NCBI GenBank assembly: GCA_903869675.1
Contig: CAIQAB010000017.1
Span: 1 to 64,000, forward strand
Source of the DNA: an uncultured Verrucomicrobiota bacterium
Lineage (GTDB): Bacteria; Verrucomicrobiota; Verrucomicrobiia; Opitutales; Opitutaceae
Length of the DNA: 64,000 nt
Direction: 5' to 3'
Each line of letters begins with the position of its first letter. Position 1 is the stretch's first letter. A model generated the notes under the pieces. It saw only the letters and a program-made list of their open reading frames with translations, had not been told where the DNA came from and ran no database searches. The position numbers and the translations under genes are program-made. Shown here piece after piece: positions 17,093-25,840 of this stretch.

Positions 17093-18182
17093 CTGCACGC
17101 ACCACCACGAGATCGTCGAGGTGCAGGCCGCACCAGACGCGTTCCCCCTCGTGGAAGGCGTCCATTATCGCGCTTTCGTTGGCCACTAACGCCGTCAAGA
17201 CCGTGCCCGCGTCCGTGCGCACCGTGAGATGATCGATGGCACCTTGGAAAACTTCTTCAGTAATCACCGCCTGGAACGAGTTCTCGGCGCCCTCGATCGG
17301 ACGGCGCGAAATACAGACCTTTTCCGGACGCACCGATATCATCGCGCTGGAACCGTCACTTGGCCAGCCCGCCAGCGGCACGCGGAGTTCCAAACCACCC
17401 TTTAATCGCACCCGAGTGTGCACGCCCTCCTCGGCCAACCACTCCGCTTCGAGTAGATTCGCTTCGCCGATAAAATCCGCCACGAAAGCGGTGCGCGGTT
17501 GGTGGTAGATCTCCAAGGCTGTGCCGATTTGCTCCAATCGGCCCTGATTAAAGACCGCGATGCGGTCGCTCATAGTCAGGGCTTCCTCTTGATCGTGGGT
17601 GACGAAGACGAAAGTCATGCCAAGGCGTTTCTGCAGGCGCTTTAACTCCACCTGCATCTGGTGACGCAGCTTGGCGTCGAGCGCAGAGAGCGGTTCGTCA
17701 AGCAGCAGCACGGCCGGACGTGGCACGATGGCACGGGCCAACGCCACCCGCTGCCGCTGGCCGCCCGAGAGTTGGTGCGGCATACGGTCCTCAAAGCCGC
17801 CAAGTGCGACCAGATCGACCACCTCGGCCACACGTCGGCGCGTCTCCTCGCCCCCGACCTTTTGCATGCGCAGCCCGAAGGCGATATTGTCGCGAACCGA
17901 AAGGTGCGGGAAGAGCGCATAGCTCTGGAAAACTTGATTCACGTTGCGCCGGTAGGGCGCGAGACGGGTCACATCGAGGCCCTCGATATAAATCTGGCCG
18001 CAATCGGGAGTCTCAAAGCCGGAAAGCATCCGCAACAGTGTCGTCTTCCCGCAGCCGGAGGGCCCGAGCAAGGTGATGAACTCGCCCGCGCGCACGCCAA
18101 GCGTGATGTCGTTGACCGCGGTGAAATCACCAAACCGTTTTGTCACCGCGCGGACGTCGATCATGTATTCGTGGTCGGGCAT
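17088..18182 (-). CDS. potA: Polyamine ABC transporter ATP-binding protein
   Basis: The 364-residue ATPase of a spermidine/putrescine importer sits on the inner face of the membrane. Walker A is GPSGCGKT (40-47), the Q-loop [13 protein letters not shown], the signature [14 protein letters not shown], Walker [13 protein letters not shown] and the switch His in [21 protein letters not shown]-like regulatory domain fills the C-terminal 100 residues, including MISVRPEKV. It is the last gene of the operon potC-potD-potB-potA, 34 bases after potB. An internal Met at residue 7 is an alternative start. Confidence 0.93.
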   Translation of the reverse strand: MPDHEYMIDVRAVTKRFGDFTAVNDITLGVRAGEFITLLGPSGCGKTTLLRMLSGFETPDCGQIYIEGLDVTRLAPYRRNVNQVFQSYALFPHLSVRDNIAFGLRMQKVGGEETRRRVAEVVDLVALGGFEDRMPHQLSGGQRQRVALARAIVPRPAVLLLDEPLSALDAKLRHQMQVELKRLQKRLGMTFVFVTHDQEEALTMSDRIAVFNQGRLEQIGTALEIYHQPRTAFVADFIGEANLLEAEWLAEEGVHTRVRLKGGLELRVPLAGWPSDGSSAMISVRPEKVCISRRPIEGAENSFQAVITEEVFQGAIDHLTVRTDAGTVLTALVANESAIMDAFHEGERVWCGLHLDDLVVVRAG

Positions 18183-18216
18183 GGGAGAAGAGTTAGAAAT
18201 CGGCGCACGTGCCGGC

Positions 18217-19098
18217 TCAGGAGCGGGCGCGCCGCCCTCGCCACTGGAGCATAAGGTAGCTCGCTACAAAAAGCAGAGTGAAGACCACCCCGAGCGCCGC
18301 CGCGAAAGGCAGGTTGCGAGCCTTGAAGACCTGATTCTGGATAACGTTGCCAATCATCGCAACCTTGGCGCCACCCATGAGGTCGGTAATCGCGAACATA
18401 CCGATGGCCGGAACAAAAACCAGCAGCACACCGGCCGCGATGCCCGGCCAAGTCAGCGGGATGATCACCTCGCCGAAGACCCGCAGCGGCCCCGCGCCGA
18501 GATCGTGCGCCGCCTCGACGAGAGCGTTATCAAGTTTTTCCGCGCTGCCGTAAACCGGCAAAATCATGAAGGGCAGGTAGGCATAGACCAAACCAATCAC
18601 CACCGCGACGGGCGTGTAGAGTAACTCCAGCGGTTGCGGCACGAGCCGGGCCGCCAGCAGGGTGGCGTTGAGTAATCCCTCGCTCTTTAGAATCGCGATC
18701 CACGCGTAGGTGCGGATCAGGAAACTGGTCCAAAATGGGATCATTACTAACAGCAACAACCGATCGCGCGCCGCCGGAGGCCGCCGCGCGATATACCAAG
18801 CCACCGGAAACCCCACCGCCACACAGATCCCGGTGGTGAGGGCAGCGTAGCCGACCGAGCGGGCGAGAATTTTAATGTAGGTCTCGTCAAAAACCCGAGC
18901 GTAGTTCGTCCAAGTAAATTCAAAAACTACCCGCCCCAGATCGTCACGCGTGCAGAAGCTGTAGACGACGAGAATAAGGAGCGGTGCAACTACGAACAGG
19001 ACCAACCAAAGCAACATCGGCATGAGTAACAACCACCCCATGGGCGTGGCCCGCCGCGCGTGCGGATGCTCGGCGTCGGGAGCGGGCAAGGCCTGCAT
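18217..19098 (-). CDS. potB: Polyamine ABC transporter permease PotB
   Basis: The 293-residue inner-membrane permease has about six transmembrane helices. The first is MGWLLLMPMLLWLVLFVVAP, and the cytoplasmic EAA loop reads VEAAHDLGAGPLRVFGEVIIP, the contact with PotA. The sequence WTSFLIRTYAWIAIL is typical of PotB. It lies between potD and potA with short gaps (40 and 34 bases), so it is part of one transcript. Confidence 0.92.
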   Translation of the reverse strand: MQALPAPDAEHPHARRATPMGWLLLMPMLLWLVLFVVAPLLILVVYSFCTRDDLGRVVFEFTWTNYARVFDETYIKILARSVGYAALTTGICVAVGFPVAWYIARRPPAARDRLLLLVMIPFWTSFLIRTYAWIAILKSEGLLNATLLAARLVPQPLELLYTPVAVVIGLVYAYLPFMILPVYGSAEKLDNALVEAAHDLGAGPLRVFGEVIIPLTWPGIAAGVLLVFVPAIGMFAITDLMGGAKVAMIGNVIQNQVFKARNLPFAAALGVVFTLLFVASYLMLQWRGRRARS

Positions 19099-19138
19099 AT
19101 CAAGTCAGAGACGGAATGTCAGGCGTTCGCGTGGCGCC

Positions 19139-20176
19139 TCAGTTCGCGTTCTTCAGGTCGGTGATGAGCTCGTCGATCGCCGCGCCGCTGTCCCCGATGT
19201 GCCGGAAGGTATCGAGCTTACGGTCAGTCACGGGATAACTGGCGGGGTTGGAAAGTTGCTCCTCGGTGAGAAGTTTTCGCGCAGCAGCGTTGGGATTCGT
19301 GTAGGGAAAGGCGTCCGACACTAGTTTACTAACCTCGGCGCGCAGCAGATAGTCGATGAAAAGATGCGCGTTATCGACATTATGGGCGTCCTTCGGAATG
19401 GCCAGCAAGTCGACAAAGATGTGTGCACCCTCTTTGGGCAGCGTGTAGCTAAACTTTTTATCCTGCTTATGGAGGATGGCGGCTTCGCCGCACCAAACCA
19501 TGCCTAGATCGACGTCGCCATTAAGCAACGCGGTCTTGGGGCTGTCGGAGTCGAAGAGCTTGATCAGCTTGAACCAGGCGGCCAACACGGGGCGGGTGCC
19601 GGCGATATTCTCCGCCGTCATGGCATTGAGGTTCTTGCCTTGGGTGTAGAGCGCAGCGGTTACCAACTCACGCCCATCATCGAGCACCACGATCCGGTTT
19701 TTATGCGCCTCGGTGAAGAGGTCGGCGTAGCTGGTGACGGGCTCAGGCACCTTTTCGGTATTCGTCACGATGCCAACCGTGCCGACCATGAAGGGCACGG
19801 TGAACTTCTGCTCAGGATCGTGGGGCATATGCAGATACTCGGGCATGAGATTACCGAAGTGCGGGAGCTTGGCCCGGTCTACAGGACTGAGGAGCCCGTC
19901 TTTAATGAGGGCTTCCGCAATGTAATCAGGGGGTTGGATCAGGTCATAGGAACCGCCGCCGGCTAGGAGCTTGGCGAGCATCTCCTCGCCCGAGGCATAG
20001 GTCTCGTAGTTGACCTTCACCCCGGTCTCAGCGGTGAAGCCGTCAATTACAGCCTGGGGCACGTATTCGGACCAACCGAAGAGATTAAGACTGCCGCCCT
20101 TCGAGGCGGCGCAGGCGTTAGCGACGACAAGAGCGGCGGCTAGCACGGGCATAAACAGGGAGCGAAGCGTTTTCAT
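19139..20176 (-). CDS. potD: Periplasmic spermidine/putrescine-binding protein
   Basis: This 345-residue protein is exported by an N-terminal signal (MKTLRSLFMPVLAAALVVANA). The Cys at residue 22 could be lipidated but the lipobox is poor. The mature chain shows the PotD pattern LNLFGWSEYVPQAVIDGF, the ligand region around YDLIQPPDYI and the C-terminal PYTNPNAAARKLL. It captures polyamine for the PotB-PotC channel. It sits second in the operon, between the two permeases, whereas in E. coli the binding protein comes last. Confidence 0.93.
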   Translation of the reverse strand: MKTLRSLFMPVLAAALVVANACAASKGGSLNLFGWSEYVPQAVIDGFTAETGVKVNYETYASGEEMLAKLLAGGGSYDLIQPPDYIAEALIKDGLLSPVDRAKLPHFGNLMPEYLHMPHDPEQKFTVPFMVGTVGIVTNTEKVPEPVTSYADLFTEAHKNRIVVLDDGRELVTAALYTQGKNLNAMTAENIAGTRPVLAAWFKLIKLFDSDSPKTALLNGDVDLGMVWCGEAAILHKQDKKFSYTLPKEGAHIFVDLLAIPKDAHNVDNAHLFIDYLLRAEVSKLVSDAFPYTNPNAAARKLLTEEQLSNPASYPVTDRKLDTFRHIGDSGAAIDELITDLKNAN

Positions 20177-20223
20177 GGTGGCTTGGGTGAGATTATACTA
20201 TGTAAAAAGCAGCGGCGGGCGCC

Positions 20224-21042
20224 TCAACGGGCGGCGAGTCTTTTGAGATGCTCGGTGAAAAGCACAAAGACCACGGTGGTGACGACGAAGATTGCCGAGA
20301 GTGCGTTCAGCATCGGATTGAGCCCGACTTTCGCCATGCCGAAAACCTGCAGCGGCAGGGTGCGCGAAGCCGGCGCGACGGTGAAGAAACTGATGATGAG
20401 TTCATCCATCGAGAGCGTGAAGGCCATAAGCGCGCCGGAAATCACCGCTGGTCGCAGGCAGGGCACGATGACCAACCAGAAGGCCCGCAAGGGCGTGGCG
20501 CCGAGGTCCAGCGCGGCTTCCTCAAGGGCTGGATCCAGCCCTTGAAGGCGGGCCTGCACCGCCACCAGCACGAAGGGGAAACAAAAGGTCGTGTGCGCAA
20601 GGATAACGCTGGCGAAACCCAACTCCAGCGAAGCCACGCGGAAAAGAATGAGCATACTCACGCCCATCACGATTTCCGGCATGATCATTGGCACGCAGAC
20701 AAGAGCCTGGATACCGCGGGCCAAACGGTAGCGATAACGATACAGCAACCACGCCCCGGTCGTGCCGATCAAAACCGCCAGAAACGTCGCCGCGCTAGCG
20801 ATGGCGAGACTGTTGCCGAGCGTCCGCAAAATGGGCTCGTTCCCGATTAACTCCCCATACCACCGAAAGGTGAACCCCTCCCAGACTACGTTTAGCTTGG
20901 AGCTGTTGAAGGAGTAGCCGATCAGCACGGCGATGGGACCGTATAGAAAAAGAAACACCAACGCGGTCCAAGCGCCCAGCCCCCAGTTGAGCAGGCGCAG
21001 CCCGGTCGGGCGGGAAAAACGTTTCGCAGCGAAGGCGGGCAT
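20224..21042 (-). CDS. potC: Polyamine ABC transporter permease PotC
   Basis: The 272-residue inner-membrane permease has six predicted helices. The EAA loop is EEAALDLGATPLRAFWLVIVP, and SMDELIISFFT is typical of PotC. It is the first gene of the operon and the next gene, potD, follows after 47 bases. The start ATG at 21042 lacks a Shine-Dalgarno sequence, as do most genes in this window. Confidence 0.93.
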   Translation of the reverse strand: MPAFAAKRFSRPTGLRLLNWGLGAWTALVFLFLYGPIAVLIGYSFNSSKLNVVWEGFTFRWYGELIGNEPILRTLGNSLAIASAATFLAVLIGTTGAWLLYRYRYRLARGIQALVCVPMIMPEIVMGVSMLILFRVASLELGFASVILAHTTFCFPFVLVAVQARLQGLDPALEEAALDLGATPLRAFWLVIVPCLRPAVISGALMAFTLSMDELIISFFTVAPASRTLPLQVFGMAKVGLNPMLNALSAIFVVTTVVFVLFTEHLKRLAAR

Positions 21043-21191
21043 CAGGCGGGACGTGTAGCGATTTGCACGCCGTCTCAGCCCAGGCGCAAGCGCGCAGGGA
21101 CGAGCTTCGGCGGAAAACTGCGCTGCGGCCGCTGCTTTGAAGGCGGATTCAGGCGTGACGCCCGCCAGCCTGCGCCGTAAACCCTCGCGAT

Positions 21192-21617
21192 ATGAAGACC
21201 CTCGCCATCCTCAATGGCCCGAACCTGGACCGCCTAGGCAAACGCGAACCGGAGATCTATGGCCACGCCACTCTGGCCGACTTGGAGGCACGGCTCCGTG
21301 CCGAGTTCGATGGCGTCGCCCGGCTGGAATTTTTCCAAAGCAACCACGAGGGCGAGCTGGTGGACCGGATATCCGTTCTGGCCGACGCGAAGATCGACGG
21401 CATCGTGATCAACGGCGCCGCCCTCACCCACACCAGCGTGGCCCTGCGCGATGCCCTCGCCGGCTCCGGCTTGCGAGCCGTCGAAGTCCACATATCGAAC
21501 ATCTACAAACGCGAGGAGTTCCGCCAAAAATCCCTGACCGCTCCTGTCTGCGTCGCCGTGATTACCGGACTCGGCTTGGAAGGTTACTTCGCCGCCGTCC
21601 GTTTCCTGCTGCGCTAG
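21192..21617 (+). CDS. aroQ: 3-dehydroquinate dehydratase, type II
   Basis: The 141-residue enzyme dehydrates 3-dehydroquinate to 3-dehydroshikimate in the shikimate pathway. Type II features are LNGPNLDRLGKREPEIYG with the catalytic Tyr23, THTSVALRDAL, and VEVHISNIYKREEFR with the active-site His. One detail differs from most homologues: the loop before THTS reads INGAAL rather than the common INPGA-type sequence. It stands alone, divergent from potC and 85 bases upstream of a tRNA gene. Confidence 0.95.
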   Translation: MKTLAILNGPNLDRLGKREPEIYGHATLADLEARLRAEFDGVARLEFFQSNHEGELVDRISVLADAKIDGIVINGAALTHTSVALRDALAGSGLRAVEVHISNIYKREEFRQKSLTAPVCVAVITGLGLEGYFAAVRFLLR

Positions 21618-21702
21618 GAGAGTTCCGCACAAACCGCTCGACACCCGCGCCCGGACACGCAAGGTCGCGAGTTCAGCCCATCCTAGTTTTGGGTAGGCTC
21701 GC

Positions 21703-21777
21703 GCTCCTGTAGCACAACGGATAGTGCACTGGTCTCCGAAGCCGGTGATAGTGGTTCGATTCCACTCGGGAGCACCA
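21703..21777 (+). tRNA. tRNA-Arg (anticodon CCG), CCA encoded
   Basis: A complete cloverleaf folds by eye: acceptor GCTCCTG / CGGGAGC with one G-U pair, D stem GCAC / GTGC, anticodon stem CTGGT / GCCGG with loop CTCCGAA (anticodon CCG at 21736-21738), T arm AGTGG / CCACT with loop TTCGATT, discriminator A and encoded CCA. It reads CGG arginine codons. Confidence 0.96.
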
Positions 21778-21789
21778 TCTTGGCGCGCG

Positions 21790-22653
21790 TCAACTTGGGC
21801 CGGTAACCGCTGCCCCCAGCAATGCACGCGCCTTTTCGATGCGCCGCGCCAACACCTCGACTAACCGCGCATCATCCGCGATCGGCGCGGTCATCGCCGT
21901 GCGCAACCCGGACCGGGCTGCCTCCGCCCTCGAGCAAATTTCCGCCACATCCCCGCCTGGACCGGCGTGCCGGCCAGGCGACAAAAACTGCAAGGCTATC
22001 ACCACGTCACCTGCATCAAAAGGAGGCGTGGTGAGCAAAGTTTCCAAGAGCGGCTCATTGAAGGCGAACTCCGGCCCTTCGCGGCGTTCCATCGACGACG
22101 CCGCCACCCCGGCCACCTCGTCGCCCAAGACCCGCGCCAAACCTCGCGCCAGCCGATCCCTCACCGCCGTGACCGCTGGCAGCGGCGTGCCGTGGTCGCA
22201 GAGCGCCACCCGCGGGCGCACCCACCCCTTTTCGGCCAGCGTGGCCCGCACCCGGTCGGCTAGAATCGCAATCAGCTCGCTCGGTTCCTCGTCAGGAAGC
22301 ACCAGAGCCTCCGCCAAAACCGCTCGCGCCGCCGGATGCCGCTGCGCGAGCGCGGCCAACCTTTCCGGCACGTAATCGACGAGGGCCCCGCTGGGGCCAA
22401 AAAACAACGGTGCGAGCAAGGCCCGCCCAGCAGGCTCGGCCGCAAACCAAGCATCCAGCGCTGGCTCGAGGAGTTGCGCGGGTTCGCCGTCCAAGTCCGA
22501 CGCCTGCACCCGAGTGGAATGAAGCAAAGAAACTGCCCGCACCGGGTGCCCCACCCGCAGCGCCAACCGCACCGCCAGTTCCCGCAGCGAACGCGTTGAA
22601 TCCGCCCGGAAAGAGCCGTTATCAAACAAGAAACAGGCGAAAGGGGCGGACAT
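21790..22653 (-). CDS. CbiX-like (sirohydrochlorin cobaltochelatase family) protein
   Basis: The 287-residue protein looks like a tandem pair of CbiX/SirB-type half-domains. The first half carries LFDNGSFRADSTRSLRELA and APLFFGPSGALVDYVPERL. The second carries RVALCDHGTPLPAV, with the single His expected near the metal site, and LQFLSPGRHAGPGGDV. Note that the first half has no His at the corresponding position (FDNGS instead of a HGS-type motif). I start it at the ATG at 22653 because homologues begin close to the FDNGS motif; a longer start at 22722 would overlap the divergent pal promoter. No other cobalamin or siroheme gene is adjacent, so the chelatase role is inferred. Confidence 0.75.
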   Translation of the reverse strand: MSAPFACFLFDNGSFRADSTRSLRELAVRLALRVGHPVRAVSLLHSTRVQASDLDGEPAQLLEPALDAWFAAEPAGRALLAPLFFGPSGALVDYVPERLAALAQRHPAARAVLAEALVLPDEEPSELIAILADRVRATLAEKGWVRPRVALCDHGTPLPAVTAVRDRLARGLARVLGDEVAGVAASSMERREGPEFAFNEPLLETLLTTPPFDAGDVVIALQFLSPGRHAGPGGDVAEICSRAEAARSGLRTAMTAPIADDARLVEVLARRIEKARALLGAAVTGPS

Positions 22654-22735
22654 AAAATGGTAAAGGCAGACTTGGGCGGATAATCTGCTTGAGGAGACAA
22701 GGGGTGTGATTCTTAACGTCAATCACACCTCCACT

Positions 22736-23308
22736 ATGCAAGCGTCCACCCGCAAGGCCCTCTTCATCATTCTCTCCGCAGCCACGATCGTAGTGACCGG
22801 CTGCAGCAAAAAGCCCAAGCGCCCCGACCCCTCCTCAACCGTGATGTCCCAACAGGGCACCATCAACCCCAGCGATGCAGGCGCTTGGGGCGCGGACGGC
22901 GCCAACGCCGGCCAGGCCCCCGGCACCGGCCTCGAAGGCCGCGAGGGCGTGATCGAGACCGAGGATATGATCCGCGGCCTACTGCAACCCGTTTATTTCG
23001 CTTACGATCAGTCTGCCATCGCCGCCCCCGAGCGCGCCAAGCTCGACGCCGCCAAGGCCTACCTCGAAGCTAACCCCCAATATCGCCTGCTCCTCGAAGG
23101 TCGTTGCGACTGGCGCGGCACCGGCGACTATAACCTCGGCTTGGGCGACCGCCGCGCCAATGCCGCCAAACAGTATCTCACCACCCTCGGTGTGGCCGGC
23201 ACCAAGGTGGAAGTCCTCTCCAAGGGTGACCTCGAAGCCAGCGAAAACGCTGCAGATGATGTCATGGCCAAGGACCGCCGCGCCGATATCGTAGTGCTGA
23301 AGAAGTAA
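22736..23308 (+). CDS. pal: Peptidoglycan-associated lipoprotein (Pal/OmpA family)
   Basis: The 190-residue outer-membrane lipoprotein has a signal peptide ending in VVTGC, with the lipidated Cys at residue 23 from the ATG at 22736. After a disordered linker, the OmpA-like peptidoglycan-binding domain spans about 85-190: VYFAYDQSAI, LEGRCDWRGTGDYNLGLGDRRA. The usual GHTD is replaced by GRCD, a variant I associate with Verrucomicrobia-type Pal proteins. Tol genes are not adjacent. It is followed by a clear intrinsic terminator. Confidence 0.93.
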   Translation: MQASTRKALFIILSAATIVVTGCSKKPKRPDPSSTVMSQQGTINPSDAGAWGADGANAGQAPGTGLEGREGVIETEDMIRGLLQPVYFAYDQSAIAAPERAKLDAAKAYLEANPQYRLLLEGRCDWRGTGDYNLGLGDRRANAAKQYLTTLGVAGTKVEVLSKGDLEASENAADDVMAKDRRADIVVLKK

Positions 23309-23341
23309 ATCGGACCGCCCTAGGCATTAGCTCCCTTTCCC

Positions 23342-23377
23342 AACCCCCGGTGCCTCGCGGCCCGAGGGTTTTTGTTT
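23342..23377 (+). terminator. Intrinsic terminator after pal
   Basis: The outer arms AACCC (23342-23346) and GGGTT (23366-23370), together with the inner pair CCTCG / CGAGG, form a GC-rich hairpin followed by TTTTGTTTT. It lies about 35 bases after the pal stop and before the convergent M20 peptidase gene. Confidence 0.75.
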
Positions 23378-23408
23378 TCTACGCCTACGCTCTGCGCGTT
23401 TTCGTATT

Positions 23409-24815
23409 TTAGCTTTCCACGTTTCCGCTTTTGCCAAGGCCCCCACCCGCCGCCACACGCTCAAGTATGCGTTCGGAAGCGGCGATACCCTTGCGCATAA
23501 CGTTAAGGTTAAAGCTCTCGTCCGGAGCGTGCAGGTTATCCTCGGGCAAAAACAGACCCATCATGACCGAATCAAGCCCGAGCACGCGCCGGATATCGGC
23601 AATGATGGGAACGCTGCCGCCCTCGCGCAGATAAAGCGGGGCACGACCGAAGACCTCCGCGATCGCGGCGTCGGCAGCGCGAAATGCGTTGGCTAGCACC
23701 GGAGACTGCCCGGCAGGGGTGTTGCTCCGATCGGGCGGCACCACCACGTAAGGCTGGCCGCTATGCTGGTCGACCAGACGGAAGGTGACATCCTTGGGCA
23801 TGCGTTCCGCGATGGTCGCGTAAAGGAGTGCGCGGATCTTTTCGGGCGTCTGGTTCGCCACCAGACGGCAGCTGATTTTGGCGAAGGCTTTGCTGGGAAT
23901 GACAGTTTTGGTTCCCTCCCCTTGGTAACCTCCGCCGATACCGTTGAATTCCAGAGTCGGCAGAAAACGTGTCGCCTCAAAAGGCGTGAAACCCACGGCC
24001 GTGTAGAAGGAAGGGATGCCCAGAAACGCCCGATATTCCTCGACGCTCTGCCCGAATCGCGCGAGTTGCTCGCGTTCCCACGGATGCACGTCGAGCACGT
24101 CGTCGTAGAAACCGGGCACGTTGACGCGGCCGTCGGCGTCATGAAGTGAGGCGCAAAGCTCCGCGAGGGCTTGGATCGGATTGCGCAAGACGCCTCCGTG
24201 CAGGCCGGAATGCAGGTCCGTGCGTGCACCGGTAACCTCAAGATCAAACAATACCAAACCGCGCAGGCCGCAGGTGATGACGATCTGGTCCTCACGCGGA
24301 CTGCCGGTATCGGAAAGCAGAACGAAGTCTGCCTTGCGCAGGCGTTCCGAGTAAGCGGCGAGAAAACCGGGGAAACTCGGGCTGCCAATCTCCTCCTCGC
24401 CCTCAATCATGAAAGTGATCCGCAAGGGCAGATCCGGGCGGCGTTCGAGCAGGCGAGCCACCGCCGTGACATGGGTGAGAAGCGGCCCCTTGTTATCCGC
24501 CGCCCCGCGCCCATAGAGTCGTTCGCCGCGCACCTCCGGCGCGAAAGCTGGGGTGGTCCAAAGGTGCAGCGGATCCGCCGGTTGCACATCGTAGTGGCCG
24601 TAGATAATCACATGCGGCCACTCCGCCGGTCCGGTGCGCTCGGCCAAGATGACCGGATGAAGCGGCGTGGGCACGATCTCCACCGCGAATCCAATTTGCT
24701 CCAGCAGACCGGCGATAAAATCTCGCGCCCCATGCATGCCTTCCCGGAAGGCCGGATCGGCGGAGACGCTGGGGTAGCGGATAAAATCCTTAAGCGCGGA
24801 AACTGGATCGAACAT
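23409..24815 (-). CDS. M20 family dipeptidase / metallopeptidase
   Basis: The 468-residue cytoplasmic zinc peptidase is of the carnosinase/PepV-like M20 type. Metal and catalytic motifs are visible: IIYGHYDVQPAD (first His and the Asp next to the nucleophile), GRGAADNKGP (bridging Asp), MIEGEEEIGS (general base Glu) and LREGGSVPI near the C-terminus. A lid/dimerisation domain sits about 195-355. It has no signal peptide. It is the last gene of a leftward run that also contains the M48 lipoprotein 61 bases upstream. Confidence 0.93.
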   Translation of the reverse strand: MFDPVSALKDFIRYPSVSADPAFREGMHGARDFIAGLLEQIGFAVEIVPTPLHPVILAERTGPAEWPHVIIYGHYDVQPADPLHLWTTPAFAPEVRGERLYGRGAADNKGPLLTHVTAVARLLERRPDLPLRITFMIEGEEEIGSPSFPGFLAAYSERLRKADFVLLSDTGSPREDQIVITCGLRGLVLFDLEVTGARTDLHSGLHGGVLRNPIQALAELCASLHDADGRVNVPGFYDDVLDVHPWEREQLARFGQSVEEYRAFLGIPSFYTAVGFTPFEATRFLPTLEFNGIGGGYQGEGTKTVIPSKAFAKISCRLVANQTPEKIRALLYATIAERMPKDVTFRLVDQHSGQPYVVVPPDRSNTPAGQSPVLANAFRAADAAIAEVFGRAPLYLREGGSVPIIADIRRVLGLDSVMMGLFLPEDNLHAPDESFNLNVMRKGIAASERILERVAAGGGLGKSGNVES

Positions 24816-24876
24816 GATGACTTAGACTGAGCCTCGGGAGTGGCGAAAAGCGAGCTCCAGACAGCCCGATGCAGAC

Positions 24877-25788
24877 TCAGCGCCCGAGAAACTTATCCAG
24901 CTCCCGCTGCTCCGTCGAAACAGGCCGAGAGACGGGTGCCGTCGCCGCCTTTGATGTGTTAACCGGGCGAGCTATCGGCTGAGCGGCGGGGGCCAAACCC
25001 TCGAGGCGGGCCCGCGCTTGCTCGTAGACAGGCACCAGTGAGGGCGCGAGGCCTTCAAGCTTGGCAATGCGCTCGCCGGATGGCGGGTGGGTGGAAAGCC
25101 ACTTCGGCGGACGCGCCCCGTTTTCCTTCGCGACCATCTTGCGCCAGAAAACCGCCGCCGCGCGCGGATCGTAGCCGGCCCGCGCGGCGAAGCCGAGACC
25201 GACGGTATCGGCCTCGGTTTCGTGTTCGCGTGAATAAGCTAGCGCACCGAGCGTGCTGCCCACGCCGTAGGCGAGAAGGTAGTATTCGTGGTTCTTGTCA
25301 TCCTGCGTGCCCACCCCCAGCGCGACCCCGCCCAGCGCGATCAAGGCTGCCTGTGACTGGCGCTCCGCACCGTGGCGACTGCTCACATGCGCCACCTCGT
25401 GCCCCATCACCACCGCGATCTCGTCATCGCTCCCGCCTGCCAGATTGATCAAACCGGTGTAGACCCCGACCTTGCCACCCGGCAACGCGAATGCATTGAG
25501 CTGGTTGGATTCAAAGACCACAAACTCCCACTGGGCGTTTGGCAGGTCCCGCCCCACCGCGCCGGCAATGCGTTGGCCGATGCGCTGAATCCGGGCGTTT
25601 AACGCCGGATCGGTGGAAATTTTCTCCTGATTTTTTATCTGGGCGAAGGCGGATAGTCCTGTCGCCGCCTCCTCGGCGGCGGACATAAGAATTAGCTGCT
25701 TGCGTCCAGTCTCCGGAACGGTGGAGCAGGCGGGCATCAATATCAGCGCGCAGGCGAAACCGAGGACGGCGGCTAAACGGCATTTCAT
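24877..25788 (-). CDS. M48 family (LoiP/YcaL-like) metalloprotease lipoprotein
   Basis: The 303-residue envelope protease has the lipobox LMPAC with Cys21. The zinc site is HEVAH at 130-134 and the third ligand is the Glu in SREHETEADTVG. The peptidase domain ends near 250 with STHPPSGERIAKLE; a Pro/Ala-rich tail follows. Such periplasmic M48 proteins degrade or help assemble outer-membrane proteins. It lies 52 bases after the RND permease on the same strand. Confidence 0.93.
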   Translation of the reverse strand: MKCRLAAVLGFACALILMPACSTVPETGRKQLILMSAAEEAATGLSAFAQIKNQEKISTDPALNARIQRIGQRIAGAVGRDLPNAQWEFVVFESNQLNAFALPGGKVGVYTGLINLAGGSDDEIAVVMGHEVAHVSSRHGAERQSQAALIALGGVALGVGTQDDKNHEYYLLAYGVGSTLGALAYSREHETEADTVGLGFAARAGYDPRAAAVFWRKMVAKENGARPPKWLSTHPPSGERIAKLEGLAPSLVPVYEQARARLEGLAPAAQPIARPVNTSKAATAPVSRPVSTEQRELDKFLGR

Positions 25789-25840
25789 GCCAACAAAAAT
25801 AGACTAAAGGTGCCAGCCGGCAATACCGGAGGCAGCTGTG

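Noticed and set aside
16808-17098. Minus-strand 96-codon frame
   Set aside because: The opposite strand carries the VCBS-like remnant in frame, which explains the open frame; the minus translation has no recognisable feature and overlaps the potA end.
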